A stretch of DNA of 64,000 bases from assembly GCA_048595745.1 (NCBI GenBank), contig CP184361.1; one strand, written 5' to 3'. Of this stretch, positions 54,202-63,078 are shown one piece after another; the first letter of the stretch is position 1; each line of letters starts with the position of its first letter. Both the position numbers and the translations under genes were made by a program. Origin of the DNA: Aquipseudomonas alcaligenes_A. GTDB lineage: Bacteria; Pseudomonadota; Gammaproteobacteria; Pseudomonadales; Pseudomonadaceae. The notes under the pieces were generated by a model. That model was given only the letters and a program-made list of their open reading frames with translations. It was not told the DNA's origin and made no database searches.

Positions 54202-55596
54202 ATGCACGATCCGCACAGCGAACGCATGAGCGCCAGCGAAACGCGCGCCGCCGGTGGCCTGGCCCTGGTGTTCGCCTTCCGCATGCTGGGCATGTTCATG
54301 GTCCTGCCGGTACTGGCGACTTACGGCACCGACCTGGCCGGCGCTACCCCGGCGCTGATCGGCCTGGCCATCGGTGCCTACGGCCTGACCCAGGCACTGC
54401 TGCAGATTCCCTTTGGCGTGATCTCCGACCGCATCGGCCGCCTGCCGGTCATCTATATCGGCCTGCTGATCTTCGCCGCCGGCGCCGCCCTGGCGGCCAC
54501 CGCCGACTCCATCTGGGGCGTGATCGCCGGGCGTGTGCTGCAGGGCGCCGGAGCCATCTCGGCGGCGGTGATGGCGCTGCTCTCCGACCTGACCCGTGAA
54601 CAGCACCGCACCAAGGCCATGGCCATGATCGGCATGAGCATCGGCCTTTCGTTCGCTGTCGCCATGGTGGTCGGCCCGCTGCTGACCCGCGCCTTTGGCC
54701 TCTCCGGGTTGTTCTGGGCCACTGCCGGCATGGCGCTGGTCGGCATGCTGATCATCGCCCTGTTCGTGCCGCGTGCCTCCACTACGCTGCAGCACCGCGA
54801 GTCCGGGGTGGCACGCCAGGCGCTGCGGCCGACTTTGCGTAACCCCGAGCTGCTGCGCCTGAACCTGGGCATCGGTGTACTGCACGCCATCCTCATGGCC
54901 AGTTTCGTCGCCCTGCCGCTGGCGCTGGTGGAGGAGGGCGGGCTGGCCAAGGAAGAGCACTGGTGGGTCTATCTCAGCGCGCTGCTGGTCGGCTTCTTCG
55001 GCATGGTGCCGTTCATCATCTATGCCGAGAAAAAACGCCGGATGAAGCGCGTGCTGTGTGGCGCGGTGGCCGTGCTGGTGCTCTGCGAGCTGTACTTCTG
55101 GGCCTTCGGCCACGGGCTCAAGGCGCTGGTGCTGGGCTTCATCCTGTTCTTCACCGCCTTCAACCTGCTGGAGGCCTCGCTGCCTTCGCTGGTGAGCAAG
55201 GTGGCGCCGGCCGGCGGCAAGGGCACGGCCATGGGCGTGTACTCCACCAGCCAGTTCCTCGGCGCCGCGCTGGGCGGCATTCTGGGCGGCTGGCTGTACC
55301 AGCACGGCGGCCTCGGCCTGGTGTTCGTCGGCTGTGCATTGCTGGGGGTTTTCTGGCTGCTGGCAGCTGCTACTATGCGCGAGCCGCCTTATGTGACCAG
55401 TCTGCGCCGCCCGCTTGCCGAGACGGCGCTGGCCGACAGCGGACTGGTGGGGCGACTCCTCGCGATACCCGGCGTCAGCGACGCCATCGTGGTGGCCGAG
55501 GAGGCCGCGTTGTACATCAAAGTGGACACCCAACAATTGGACCGCGCGTTGCTCGAGCAAGTGCTCGAAGAGGCCGCGGGGACGCATTCAGCTTAG
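54202..55596 (+). CDS. MFS transporter (YajR-like) with C-terminal soluble domain
   Basis: Inner-membrane transporter, substrate unknown. 464 residues from ATG 54202 (MHDPHSERMSASETRAAG); the frame is open upstream through the intergenic repeat and that extension is rejected. Twelve hydrophobic segments occupy about 20-395, with the loop 2-3 motif GVISDRIGRLPVIY (about 73-86). The last 65 residues (after SLRRPLAE) form a soluble domain, VSDAIVVAEEAALYIKVDT, resembling the C-terminal ferredoxin-like domain of YajR. TAGAAT at 54168 may be its -10. ssb follows by 9 bp. Confidence 0.85.
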   Translation: MHDPHSERMSASETRAAGGLALVFAFRMLGMFMVLPVLATYGTDLAGATPALIGLAIGAYGLTQALLQIPFGVISDRIGRLPVIYIGLLIFAAGAALAATADSIWGVIAGRVLQGAGAISAAVMALLSDLTREQHRTKAMAMIGMSIGLSFAVAMVVGPLLTRAFGLSGLFWATAGMALVGMLIIALFVPRASTTLQHRESGVARQALRPTLRNPELLRLNLGIGVLHAILMASFVALPLALVEEGGLAKEEHWWVYLSALLVGFFGMVPFIIYAEKKRRMKRVLCGAVAVLVLCELYFWAFGHGLKALVLGFILFFTAFNLLEASLPSLVSKVAPAGGKGTAMGVYSTSQFLGAALGGILGGWLYQHGGLGLVFVGCALLGVFWLLAAATMREPPYVTSLRRPLAETALADSGLVGRLLAIPGVSDAIVVAEEAALYIKVDTQQLDRALLEQVLEEAAGTHSA

Positions 55597-55605
55597 GAGA
55601 ACGAA

Positions 55606-56100
55606 ATGGCCCGTGGGGTTAACAAAGTCATTCTGATCGGCAACGTCGGCGGCGACCCGGAAACCCGTTACCTGCCCAATGGCAATGCGGTGACCAACAT
55701 CACCCTGGCCACCACCGACAGCTGGAAGGACAAGCAGACCGGCCAGCAGCAGGACCGTACCGAATGGCACCGCGTGGTGTTCTTCGGCAAGCTCGCCGAG
55801 ATCGCCGGCGAGTACCTGCGCAAGGGCAGCCAGTGCTACGTCGAAGGCCGCCTGCAGACCCGCGAGTGGGAGAAGGACGGCGTCAAGCGCTACACCACCG
55901 AGATCGTGGTCGACATGAACGGCACCCTGCAGCTGCTCGGCGGCCGTGGTGGCAACCAGGAAGGCGGTGGCGACTACGCCCCGCGTCAGCAGCAGTCGCG
56001 CCCGGCCCCGCAACAGGCCGCCCCGCGTCCGGCGCCGCAACCAGCCGCCCAGCAGCCGGCCCAGGACTTCGACAGCTTCGACGACGATATCCCGTTCTAA
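55606..56100 (+). CDS. ssb: single-stranded DNA-binding protein
   Basis: Coats single-stranded DNA in replication and repair. 164 residues: OB fold at about 1-110 (GVNKVILIGNVGGDPETRY near the start), a flexible Gln/Pro/Ala-rich linker, and the acidic tip DFDSFDDDIPF that recruits repair proteins. AGGAG precedes the ATG. Probably co-transcribed with the MFS gene or from its own promoter within that gene. Confidence 0.97.
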   Translation: MARGVNKVILIGNVGGDPETRYLPNGNAVTNITLATTDSWKDKQTGQQQDRTEWHRVVFFGKLAEIAGEYLRKGSQCYVEGRLQTREWEKDGVKRYTTEIVVDMNGTLQLLGGRGGNQEGGGDYAPRQQQSRPAPQQAAPRPAPQPAAQQPAQDFDSFDDDIPF

Positions 56101-56121
56101 GCTGCGTCAGGTCCCACTAGA

Positions 56122-56145
56122 AGCCCGCCCAGTGCGGGCTTTTTC
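56122..56145 (+). terminator. terminator after ssb
   Basis: AGCCCGC / GCGGGCT, five-base loop, then TTTTTC. Confidence 0.9.
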
Positions 56146-56211
56146 ATGCCCGCGGGGTGCGACGCCGTGTCCGGCGCGCTGCCCTGGCCGTGCCGCTAGA
56201 ATGCCGGGCTC

Positions 56212-56610
56212 ATGAACCCGCTCAGCCGCAATTTCCGCGATTGGCTCTACGCCTTTGCCCTGGTGGGCATGCTCCTGCGCGTGAGCATGCCGCTGTGGGC
56301 ATTGCCGCAGATGAGCGAAGGCGGCTTCATGCTGCTGTGCACCTCGCAGGGCATCCAGTGGCAGCTCGGCGAGGAAGGCAAGGGCAGCGTCGCCGCGCAC
56401 CAGTTGCCCTGCGTGCAGTGTGGCGCCCATCTGGCCAGCTTGCAGTCGTTCCCCTTCACCCCACCGCGGCCGCCCGTTGCCGCGTCCGAGCGGCCGTGCT
56501 TTGCCGAGGCGCTGAGCCTCAGCCCGCCGTTCCTGGTGGCGCCACCCGGAAGGGCCCCACCGGCCATATTCCTGATCCAGCCATCCAGCGCCCTCCGTGC
56601 GAGGGCATAG
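56212..56610 (+). CDS. DUF2946-like small protein upstream of a copper receptor
   Basis: 132 residues, not recognised with certainty. A hydrophobic N-terminal helix (about 12-30, LYAFALVGMLLRVSMPLWA) suggests an anchor or signal. The middle has C43 and a CVQC pair (67-70); the C-terminus is proline-rich. Small proteins of the DUF2946 type are found next to OprC-like copper receptors in Pseudomonas, which is the basis of the call. TAGAAT at 56197 may be the -10, giving a very short leader. oprC starts 24 bp after the stop, so the two form an operon. Confidence 0.6.
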   Translation: MNPLSRNFRDWLYAFALVGMLLRVSMPLWALPQMSEGGFMLLCTSQGIQWQLGEEGKGSVAAHQLPCVQCGAHLASLQSFPFTPPRPPVAASERPCFAEALSLSPPFLVAPPGRAPPAIFLIQPSSALRARA

Positions 56611-56634
56611 CGCTGTCTTTTTTCAGGAAACACC

Positions 56635-58737
56635 ATGAACGCATCCGTATTCGTGTCGGCACGTGGCTGCCGTCTGCCTTTCATCCTTTCTGCCCTGAGT
56701 CTGGCCATCGCCGCGCCGGCCATCGCCGCCGAGTCTGCCGATGTCGAGCTGGCACCTGGCGTGGTCACTGCCGTGCAGCAGAGCTCACCGTTGACCGTGA
56801 TCGCCGACCCCAAGGACGCCCGCCAGCCGGTGCCGGCCAGCGACGCCACCGACTACCTGAAGACCATCCCCGGCTTTTCCGCCATCCGCAGTGGCGGCAC
56901 CAACGGCGACCCGGTGCTGCGCGGCCTGTTCGGTTCACGCATCAACCTGCGTACCAACGGCGGCCTGATGCTGGGCGCCTGCCCGGGACGCATGGACGCC
57001 CCGAGCTCTTACATCTCGCCGGAGACCTACGACCAGCTCACTGTGATCAAGGGGCCGCAGACCGTGCTCTGGGGGCCGGGGGCCTCGGCCGGTACCGTGC
57101 TGTTCGAGCGCCAGCCGGAGCGCTTCGGCGAGCTCGGCACGCGCCTGCATGCCAGCCTGCTCACCGGCTCCAACGGCCGCTTCGACAAGGTGCTGGACGC
57201 TGCCGCGGGTGGCGAGCAGGGCTACCTGCGTTTCGCCGGCAACCAGGCGCAGTCCGATGATTACGAGGATGGCGACGGCGATACCGTGCCGTCGCGCTGG
57301 AAGAAGTGGAACGGCGACCTGGCCATCGGCTGGACACCGGACGCCGACACGCTGCTCGAACTCAGTGCCGGCAAGGGCGATGGCGAGGCGCGCTACGCCG
57401 GGCGCGGCATGGACGGTGCGCAGTTCGCCCGCGAGAGCCTCGGCCTGCGTTTCGAGAAGGGCAACCTGGGCGGCGTGCTGGATAAGGTCGAGGCGCAGGT
57501 CTACTACAACTACGCCGACCACATCATGGACAACTTCAGCCTGCGCGATCCCGACCCGAGCAGCATGATGCCCATGCCAATGGCCTCGCAGGTCGACCGC
57601 CGCACCACCGGCGCGCGCGTGGCGGCCACCTTCGCCTGGAGTGAGGTCGAGCTGGTTGCCGGGCTGGATGCGCTGCGCAGCGAACACCGCGCCCGCGCCT
57701 CGCGCTACCGCATGCCGATGATGGGCCAGCCGGCGCAGTACACCGATGCCGACCAGTTTCCCTGGACCAAGGACTCGGTGATGCACAACTACGGCGCCTT
57801 CGCCGAGCTGACTTGGCAGGCCGCCGAGCGCAGCCGGGTGATTGGCGGCGCGCGCCTGGACCGTGCCGACGCCACGGACTACCGGCAAACCGTCACCCAC
57901 ATGAGCATGGTGCAGGCCAACCCGACCGCCGGAGAGCAGCGCAGCGACACCCTGCCCAGCGGCTTTGCCCGCTACGAGTATGACCTGGCCGACTCGCCGA
58001 CCACCCTCTACGCCGGTATCGGCCATGTGCAGCGCTTCCCCGACTACTGGGAGCTGTTCTCGCCCAAGCGCGCCCCCGAGGGCGAGGTCAACGCCTTCGA
58101 TGGGATCAAGCCGGAGAAGACCACTCAGCTCGATTTCGGCGTGCAGTACGCCGGCGAGGACCTGCAGGCCTGGGCATCCGGCTATGTCGGCCAGGTTCGG
58201 GACTACATCCTGTTCAGCTACAGCCGCAACATGATGGGCAGCCTGGTCTCCCAGGCCGACAACATCGATGCGCGCATCATGGGCGGCGAGCTGGGTGTCG
58301 CCTACGACCTCACCGACACCTGGAAGACCGACGCCACCCTGGCCTATGCCTGGGGCAAGAACAGTTCCGATGGCGAGGCGCTGCCGCAGATGCCGCCGCT
58401 GGAGGCGCGCCTGGGGCTGACCTACGAGCGCGAGTCCTGGAGTGCCGGCGCCCTGTGGCGCGTGGTGGCGCAGCAGAACCGCGTGGACGAGGGCAAGGGC
58501 AACGTGGTCGGCCGCGACCTCGGCAAGAGCGCCGGCTTCGGCGTATTCTCGCTCAATGGCGCCTATCGCGTCAGCGAGCAGGTCAAGCTCAGCGCCGGCG
58601 TCGACAACCTGTTCGACAAGGACTACGCCGAACACCTCAACCTGGCCGGCAACGCCGGTTTCGGCTACCCGGCCGACCCGGTGGCCATCGACGAACCGGG
58701 CCGTACGTTGTGGACCAAGGTCGAGTTCGACTTCTGA
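56635..58737 (+). CDS. oprC: TonB-dependent copper receptor OprC-like
   Basis: Outer-membrane 22-strand receptor for copper. 700 residues; signal peptide about 1-32 (cut after APAIAA), plug domain to about 160, barrel to the terminal F. The four copper ligands described for P. aeruginosa OprC (CxxxM and HxM) are here as C116, M120, H296 and M298, with the same 180-residue spacing. A Met-rich stretch SSMMPMPMAS follows at about 309-318. Uptake would be powered by TonB-ExbBD encoded elsewhere. In P. aeruginosa oprC is repressed by copper; no operator was recognised here. Confidence 0.93.
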   Translation: MNASVFVSARGCRLPFILSALSLAIAAPAIAAESADVELAPGVVTAVQQSSPLTVIADPKDARQPVPASDATDYLKTIPGFSAIRSGGTNGDPVLRGLFGSRINLRTNGGLMLGACPGRMDAPSSYISPETYDQLTVIKGPQTVLWGPGASAGTVLFERQPERFGELGTRLHASLLTGSNGRFDKVLDAAAGGEQGYLRFAGNQAQSDDYEDGDGDTVPSRWKKWNGDLAIGWTPDADTLLELSAGKGDGEARYAGRGMDGAQFARESLGLRFEKGNLGGVLDKVEAQVYYNYADHIMDNFSLRDPDPSSMMPMPMASQVDRRTTGARVAATFAWSEVELVAGLDALRSEHRARASRYRMPMMGQPAQYTDADQFPWTKDSVMHNYGAFAELTWQAAERSRVIGGARLDRADATDYRQTVTHMSMVQANPTAGEQRSDTLPSGFARYEYDLADSPTTLYAGIGHVQRFPDYWELFSPKRAPEGEVNAFDGIKPEKTTQLDFGVQYAGEDLQAWASGYVGQVRDYILFSYSRNMMGSLVSQADNIDARIMGGELGVAYDLTDTWKTDATLAYAWGKNSSDGEALPQMPPLEARLGLTYERESWSAGALWRVVAQQNRVDEGKGNVVGRDLGKSAGFGVFSLNGAYRVSEQVKLSAGVDNLFDKDYAEHLNLAGNAGFGYPADPVAIDEPGRTLWTKVEFDF

Positions 58738-58745
58738 GTGTTACG

Positions 58746-58775
58746 GAGCCCGCCTTTTGGCGGGCTCTTTCTTTC
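58746..58775 (+). terminator. terminator after oprC
   Basis: Perfect 9-bp stem GAGCCCGCC / GGCGGGCTC, loop TTTT, then TTTCTTTC. Confidence 0.9.
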
Positions 58776-58818
58776 GGCCGCTAATGCATTCGCCAAGACG
58801 GCAGGTACTGTCGAGCGG

Positions 58819-59667
58819 CTACTTCAGCTCCCAGCGCCCGTTCACCCGTTCGGCCAGCCCGCGTTCACCGAGCGATTCCAGGTAGCGTTGCAGGCCTTTC
58901 TCGCCGCGTTTTCTGAACAGGCGGATGCTGCGGGGCAGCAGGTTGGGGAACAGCATGGCCAGGCTGGACAGCCAGGACTCGCTGGCCTTGGGCGTGCGCT
59001 CCAGGCAGGGCTTGTCGAGCATCCGCAGGACCTGTTCGGCCACGTCTGCCGGCTGCTGCGGCGGGTCCATGAACTGCAGGGGGTTGCCGCCGTGGACGGC
59101 TTCCTTGAGCAGCATGGGCGTCTCGGTGGCGGCGGGCAGGATCGAGCCGACCCGGATGCCCTTGGCTTCCAGGTCCAGGCCGATCGACAGCATGGCGCCG
59201 CGCAGGCCGAACTTGCTGGCGGCGTAGATCGGTGTTTCCGGCAGCGGGAAGATGCCGCCGATCGACACCGTGCTGATCACCCGCGCATCGGCCGAGCGCC
59301 TGAGCAGCGGGATGGCCAGACGGGTGAGCACCAGCGGCGCGATCAGGTTGATGTTGAGTTCGCTGACGATACTTTCCACCGAGCGCTCGTCGAAGGCTTC
59401 GACATGCGCGACGGCGGCGTTGTTGATGAGGATGTCGATGCGGCCGAAGCGCGCCTCGATCTGCGCCAGCACTCCGCTCAGGGCGGCCTGGTCGGTCAGG
59501 TCGAGGGCGAAGGCGCAGGCCTGCTCGCCGAGGCGATCGGCCAGGGCCTGCAGGCGCGCGGCGTCGATGTCCAGCAGGGCCAGGCGCATGCCGCGGGCGA
59601 TCAGGCGCTCGCAGATGGCCTGGCCGATGCCACCGGCGGCACCGGTAATCAGAACGACTTCATTCAT
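58819..59667 (-). CDS. short-chain dehydrogenase/reductase
   Basis: NAD(P)-dependent oxidoreductase, substrate unknown. 282 residues. Rossmann motif TGAAGGIG at 8-15, NNAAV near 82-86, and the catalytic S135, Y148 and K152. D33 after the second strand (LLDID) suggests NAD(H) preference, an inference. The C-terminal 40 residues are basic (RSIRLFRKRGEKGLQRYLE) and may bind membrane. The gene starts 14 bp after the monooxygenase stop, so the two likely share a transcript and perhaps a pathway. Confidence 0.88.
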   Translation of the reverse strand: MNEVVLITGAAGGIGQAICERLIARGMRLALLDIDAARLQALADRLGEQACAFALDLTDQAALSGVLAQIEARFGRIDILINNAAVAHVEAFDERSVESIVSELNINLIAPLVLTRLAIPLLRRSADARVISTVSIGGIFPLPETPIYAASKFGLRGAMLSIGLDLEAKGIRVGSILPAATETPMLLKEAVHGGNPLQFMDPPQQPADVAEQVLRMLDKPCLERTPKASESWLSSLAMLFPNLLPRSIRLFRKRGEKGLQRYLESLGERGLAERVNGRWELK

Positions 59668-59681
59668 GGGCGGCTCCAGGC

Positions 59682-61076
59682 TCAGAGAGCGGGTTCGGCG
59701 TGGGCTTTCAGGTTCGGCGCGGGCGTGCGCCGCAGGCCGGCGTAGTAGCCCTCTTCCAGTTCGCCCCAGCCCATCTGCTGGCGCAGTTTGCGCAGGTGCT
59801 TCTTGAGCGCATGCACTTCCAGGTACACCTCGTGGCGCTGGGATTTGACGAACTGGATGCCGCCGGACAGGTCCGGGTGGTCATGGGCGATCAACTGGTC
59901 GAACTGGCGGGCCTGCTCGGGGCGTTGCAGCTGGTCGCGCAGGTAGCAGGCGATGGCGTGGGCCTCGTTGTCGAACAGCTTGTAGGCGCTGGAGTTGGTT
60001 TCCAGGTAGCCGATGCCGAACAGGTTGTGGTGCTGGCGGCTGAAGATCGACAGGTACAGCTGCGGGCGTCCGCCCTTCCACTCGAAGTAGTCGGCGGCGT
60101 ACTTGCAGCTCCACTTGTAGCCGGTGGCGTAGAGCACCAGATCGAGCGCTTCGCGGCTGCCGTCCTTGAATACCGCGTAGTCGCCCTCGTAGTGCGACAC
60201 GTCCGGTTTCACCTGGATGTCGCCGTGCTGCAGGTAGTGCAGCAGCTGGGTGTTCATCAGCGGGTGGCTCTCGAACAGCTTGTGGTCCGGTTTGGGCAGG
60301 CCGAAGCGACTGGTGTCGCCGTTGATCAGGCGCAGGATCACCTGGAAGATCGGTCGGGTCAGCCACATCGGCAGTTGCGGGCCTTTCTCGCTGACCTCGT
60401 CGGCCGGTAGGCCGAACAGGTGCTTGGGAATGAAGTGGTAGCCCCGGCGCATGCTGATAAAGGCCTTGTCGGCGTGGGTGGCGGCGTCGCAGGCGATATC
60501 CGCGCCGGAGTTGCCGGCACCGATGATCATCACCCGCTTGCCGCGGAATTCATCGGCCTTCTTGAAGGTCACCGAGTGGCGGATCTCGCCGTTGAACTGG
60601 CCTTTTACCTCCGGCATGTTCGGGTCCCAGTTGCAGCCGGTGGCACAGACCACTGCGCGATAGCGGCGTTGTTCGCCTCCCGCGAGCGTCACCTGCCAGC
60701 GGCCATCGTCCTGCTTCTCGACCTTCTCCACCGCGGTGTTGAAGCGGATGTTGTCGTACAGGTCGAAGGCCCTGGCGAAGGCGCGGGCGTACTCGAGGAT
60801 CTGCCGGTTGCTCGGGTAGTCCGGGAAATGCTTGGGCATCGGGTAGTCGAGGAAGCCCGACAGGTCGCGCGAGGAAATGAAATGCGCGGATTCGTACATC
60901 GGCGTGCCGGGGTTGTCGATGTCCCACACGCCGCCGACGTCGCGATGGCGTTCGAACTGCTCGTAAGCCAGGCCCTGGCGCTTGAGGGCGCGGGCCATGC
61001 ACAGGCCGCCGGGGCCGCCACCGATGATGCATACGGCATCACCGCAATCCTGGATGTTGGGGGTTGTTGTACTCAC
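59682..61076 (-). CDS. flavin-containing monooxygenase
   Basis: FAD and NADPH-dependent monooxygenase of class B. 464 residues from GTG 61076, chosen because GGAG lies 7 bases ahead; an in-frame GTG at 61112 lacks such a site. FAD motif GGGPGG at 19-24, the FMO signature FxGxxxHxxxF at 161-171 (FNGEIRHSVTF) and the NADP motif GAGNSG at 186-191. This pattern fits FMO or Baeyer-Villiger enzymes acting on amines, sulfides or ketones; the substrate is not readable. The SDR downstream could supply a ketone or handle the product. Confidence 0.88.
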   Translation of the reverse strand: MSTTTPNIQDCGDAVCIIGGGPGGLCMARALKRQGLAYEQFERHRDVGGVWDIDNPGTPMYESAHFISSRDLSGFLDYPMPKHFPDYPSNRQILEYARAFARAFDLYDNIRFNTAVEKVEKQDDGRWQVTLAGGEQRRYRAVVCATGCNWDPNMPEVKGQFNGEIRHSVTFKKADEFRGKRVMIIGAGNSGADIACDAATHADKAFISMRRGYHFIPKHLFGLPADEVSEKGPQLPMWLTRPIFQVILRLINGDTSRFGLPKPDHKLFESHPLMNTQLLHYLQHGDIQVKPDVSHYEGDYAVFKDGSREALDLVLYATGYKWSCKYAADYFEWKGGRPQLYLSIFSRQHHNLFGIGYLETNSSAYKLFDNEAHAIACYLRDQLQRPEQARQFDQLIAHDHPDLSGGIQFVKSQRHEVYLEVHALKKHLRKLRQQMGWGELEEGYYAGLRRTPAPNLKAHAEPAL

Positions 61077-61298
61077 GAGGATGCTCCATGTCGGGACGTT
61101 CGATGCTTCCACGGTAGCCAGGCGCGGGGAGAGCCAGCAGGGGCGATGTGGCCACCAAAGAGGGCCGAAACGGACAGCGATGAGCGCGCGGGGATTGGCC
61201 GTTTGCTGGTGCCTGGCTGGCCGTTTGGGACCTCATGGGCGGCCCGTGGCTCCTTTAGTGTGGTGCTATCGAAATGAGCCTATGGGCGGAGGATGGAT
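61077..61298. other. divergent gap between the monooxygenase and the cytochrome
   Basis: About 220 bp of regulatory space. Two copies of TGGCCGTTTG.. (near 61196 and 61220) form a direct repeat of about 24-bp period, possibly an operator. No clear sigma-70 hexamer pair was found on either strand. Confidence 0.35.
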
Positions 61299-61682
61299 AT
61301 GCGGGCAGGGCAGAGCGGGAAGCGCGGGGCGGCCGTCGGCCTGCTGCTGTGCATGCTGCTGACGGGCTGTGGCGCAGAGGATGTCGCGCAGGCACCCGCG
61401 GGCGCCGGGCAGGGCGTACCGACGGATGCAAAGCTGGCGCAGCTGTATGGCGCCAGCTGCAAACAGTGCCATGCCAACCCGGCTGCCGGCGCACCGCTGA
61501 CCGGTGATGTCCAGGCCTGGGCACCACGCCTGGAAAAGGGCATGGATACCCTGCTGGATCACAGCATCAACGGCTTCCAGGGCATGCCGCCACTGGGGCT
61601 GTGCATGCAGTGCGGGGAGGCCGACTTCCGCGCGCTGATCGAGTTCATGGCGGCCGCGCCGCAGCCTGCGGAGGGCCGCTGA
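61299..61682 (+). CDS. cytochrome c5-like lipoprotein
   Basis: Probable membrane-tethered electron carrier. 127 residues from ATG 61299, chosen over ATG 61293 because GGAGG at 61288-61292 then has a 6-base spacing. Lipobox LLTGC puts the lipidated Cys at 24. A single haem c site C54-KQ-C57-H58; the axial Met is likely M96 in GFQGMPPLG. C102 and C105 (CMQC) after it fit the disulfide of the cytochrome c5 family. The next gene, an FAD oxidoreductase, begins 1 bp after its stop, so the cytochrome is the obvious electron acceptor for it (inference). Confidence 0.88.
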   Translation: MRAGQSGKRGAAVGLLLCMLLTGCGAEDVAQAPAGAGQGVPTDAKLAQLYGASCKQCHANPAAGAPLTGDVQAWAPRLEKGMDTLLDHSINGFQGMPPLGLCMQCGEADFRALIEFMAAAPQPAEGR

Positions 61683-61683
61683 G

Positions 61684-63069
61684 ATGGTCTCGCGTCGTCA
61701 GCTGTTGCAGCGTGCCAGTCTGCTGGGGGCCTGCCTGGCCTTGCCGGCCCGTTCGCTCTGGGCGGCGGAAACGCCGCGGCCGATTCCCTGGCGCAACTGG
61801 TCCGGCGTGCAGAGCTGCCTGCCGCTGGAGCGGGCCGCGCCGCAGAACCTGGATGAGCTGGTGCAGCTGATCCGCAAGGCGACGGGCAAGATTCGTCCGG
61901 TGGGCGCGGGGCACTCCTTCAGCGCCCTGGTGCCGACCAATGACACCCTGCTGTCGCTCGCTCACTTCTCCGGGCTGCTGGCGCATGATGCACAGACCCT
62001 GCAGGCGGAGTTCGGTGCCGGCACGCCGATGTCGACCATGGGCGCGCCGCTTCGGGACGTCGGCCAGGCGCTGATCAACATGGCGGACACCGACTACCAG
62101 ACCCTGGCCGGCGCCATCGCCACCTCGACCCACGGCACCGGCATCGGCTTCGGTTCCTATTCCTCCAACGTCTGCGGCCTGCAACTGGTCAGCGCCGCGG
62201 GCGAGGTGCTCGACTGCAGCCGCGAGCAGAACCCCGAGTTGTTCGCTGCCGCGCGCGTCTCGCTCGGCGCGCTGGGCGTGGTGACCAAGGTACGCATGCA
62301 GAACCGCGCCGCCTTTCGCCTGCGTGAGCGCCAGTGGCTGGGCAAGACCGAAGAGCTGCTGGAGGACATCGACAACCTCAAGCGCGACAACCAGCACTGG
62401 GAGATGCTGGTGGTGACCCACTCCGACTATGCCCTGGCCGTGGCGCTGAACGAGACCGAGGACCCGGCCACGCCGCCGGTGCCGCCGGACGAGGAGGGTG
62501 GCAACGGCTTCATCGACATCATCGAGGGGCTGGACAAGCACCTGAGCGACTCGCCCGGCCTGCGTCGCAGCCTGCTCAACAACATGCGCCACCTGGCCAG
62601 CTTCGACGACCGCGTGGACGCCTCCTACGAGATCTACGCCAACGTGCGCAACGTGCGCTTCAACGAGATGGAGTACTCGGTACCGGCCGAGCATGGCCCG
62701 GCCTGCCTGCGCGAGATCCTCAAGCGCATCGACGACGGCAACCTGCGCACCTGGATGCCGGTCGAGTACCGCTACGTGAAGGCCGACGATATCCCCCTGA
62801 GCATGTTCGAGGGGCGCGACAGCTGCGCGATCTCGATCCATCAGCACTATTCGATGGACCACCACGACTTCTTCGCCGCCATCGAGCCGATCTTCTGGAA
62901 GTACCAGGGGCGGCCGCACTGGGGCAAGCTGCACAGCCTGGGCGCGCGCCAGTTGCAGGCGCTGTACCCGCGCTGGAAGGAGTTCACCGAACTGCGCCAG
63001 GCGCTCGACCCGCAGGGGCGCTTCGTCAATGCGCACCTGGCCGGGCTGTTCGGTCTGAACCTGGGCTGA
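61684..63069 (+). CDS. FAD-binding lactone/alditol oxidase-like protein with Tat-type signal
   Basis: 461 residues. The N-terminus MVSRRQLLQRASLLGACLAL is a twin-arginine-type signal, so it is likely folded with FAD and exported. The VAO-type FAD domain has RPVGAGHSFS at 71-80; H77 aligns with the His that binds flavin covalently in aldono-lactone and alditol oxidases. GAIATSTHGTG follows near 142-152. The C-terminal ALO domain ends with PHWGKLH and DPQGRFVNAHLAGLFG. Substrate is probably a sugar lactone or polyol, but this is only family-based. Coupled to the cytochrome upstream and to the PLP protein 9 bp downstream. Confidence 0.88.
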   Translation: MVSRRQLLQRASLLGACLALPARSLWAAETPRPIPWRNWSGVQSCLPLERAAPQNLDELVQLIRKATGKIRPVGAGHSFSALVPTNDTLLSLAHFSGLLAHDAQTLQAEFGAGTPMSTMGAPLRDVGQALINMADTDYQTLAGAIATSTHGTGIGFGSYSSNVCGLQLVSAAGEVLDCSREQNPELFAAARVSLGALGVVTKVRMQNRAAFRLRERQWLGKTEELLEDIDNLKRDNQHWEMLVVTHSDYALAVALNETEDPATPPVPPDEEGGNGFIDIIEGLDKHLSDSPGLRRSLLNNMRHLASFDDRVDASYEIYANVRNVRFNEMEYSVPAEHGPACLREILKRIDDGNLRTWMPVEYRYVKADDIPLSMFEGRDSCAISIHQHYSMDHHDFFAAIEPIFWKYQGRPHWGKLHSLGARQLQALYPRWKEFTELRQALDPQGRFVNAHLAGLFGLNLG

Positions 63070-63078
63070 GGAGAGGGG

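Noticed and set aside
56935..58635. 566-codon open frame opposite oprC
   Set aside because: Shadow of the receptor gene.
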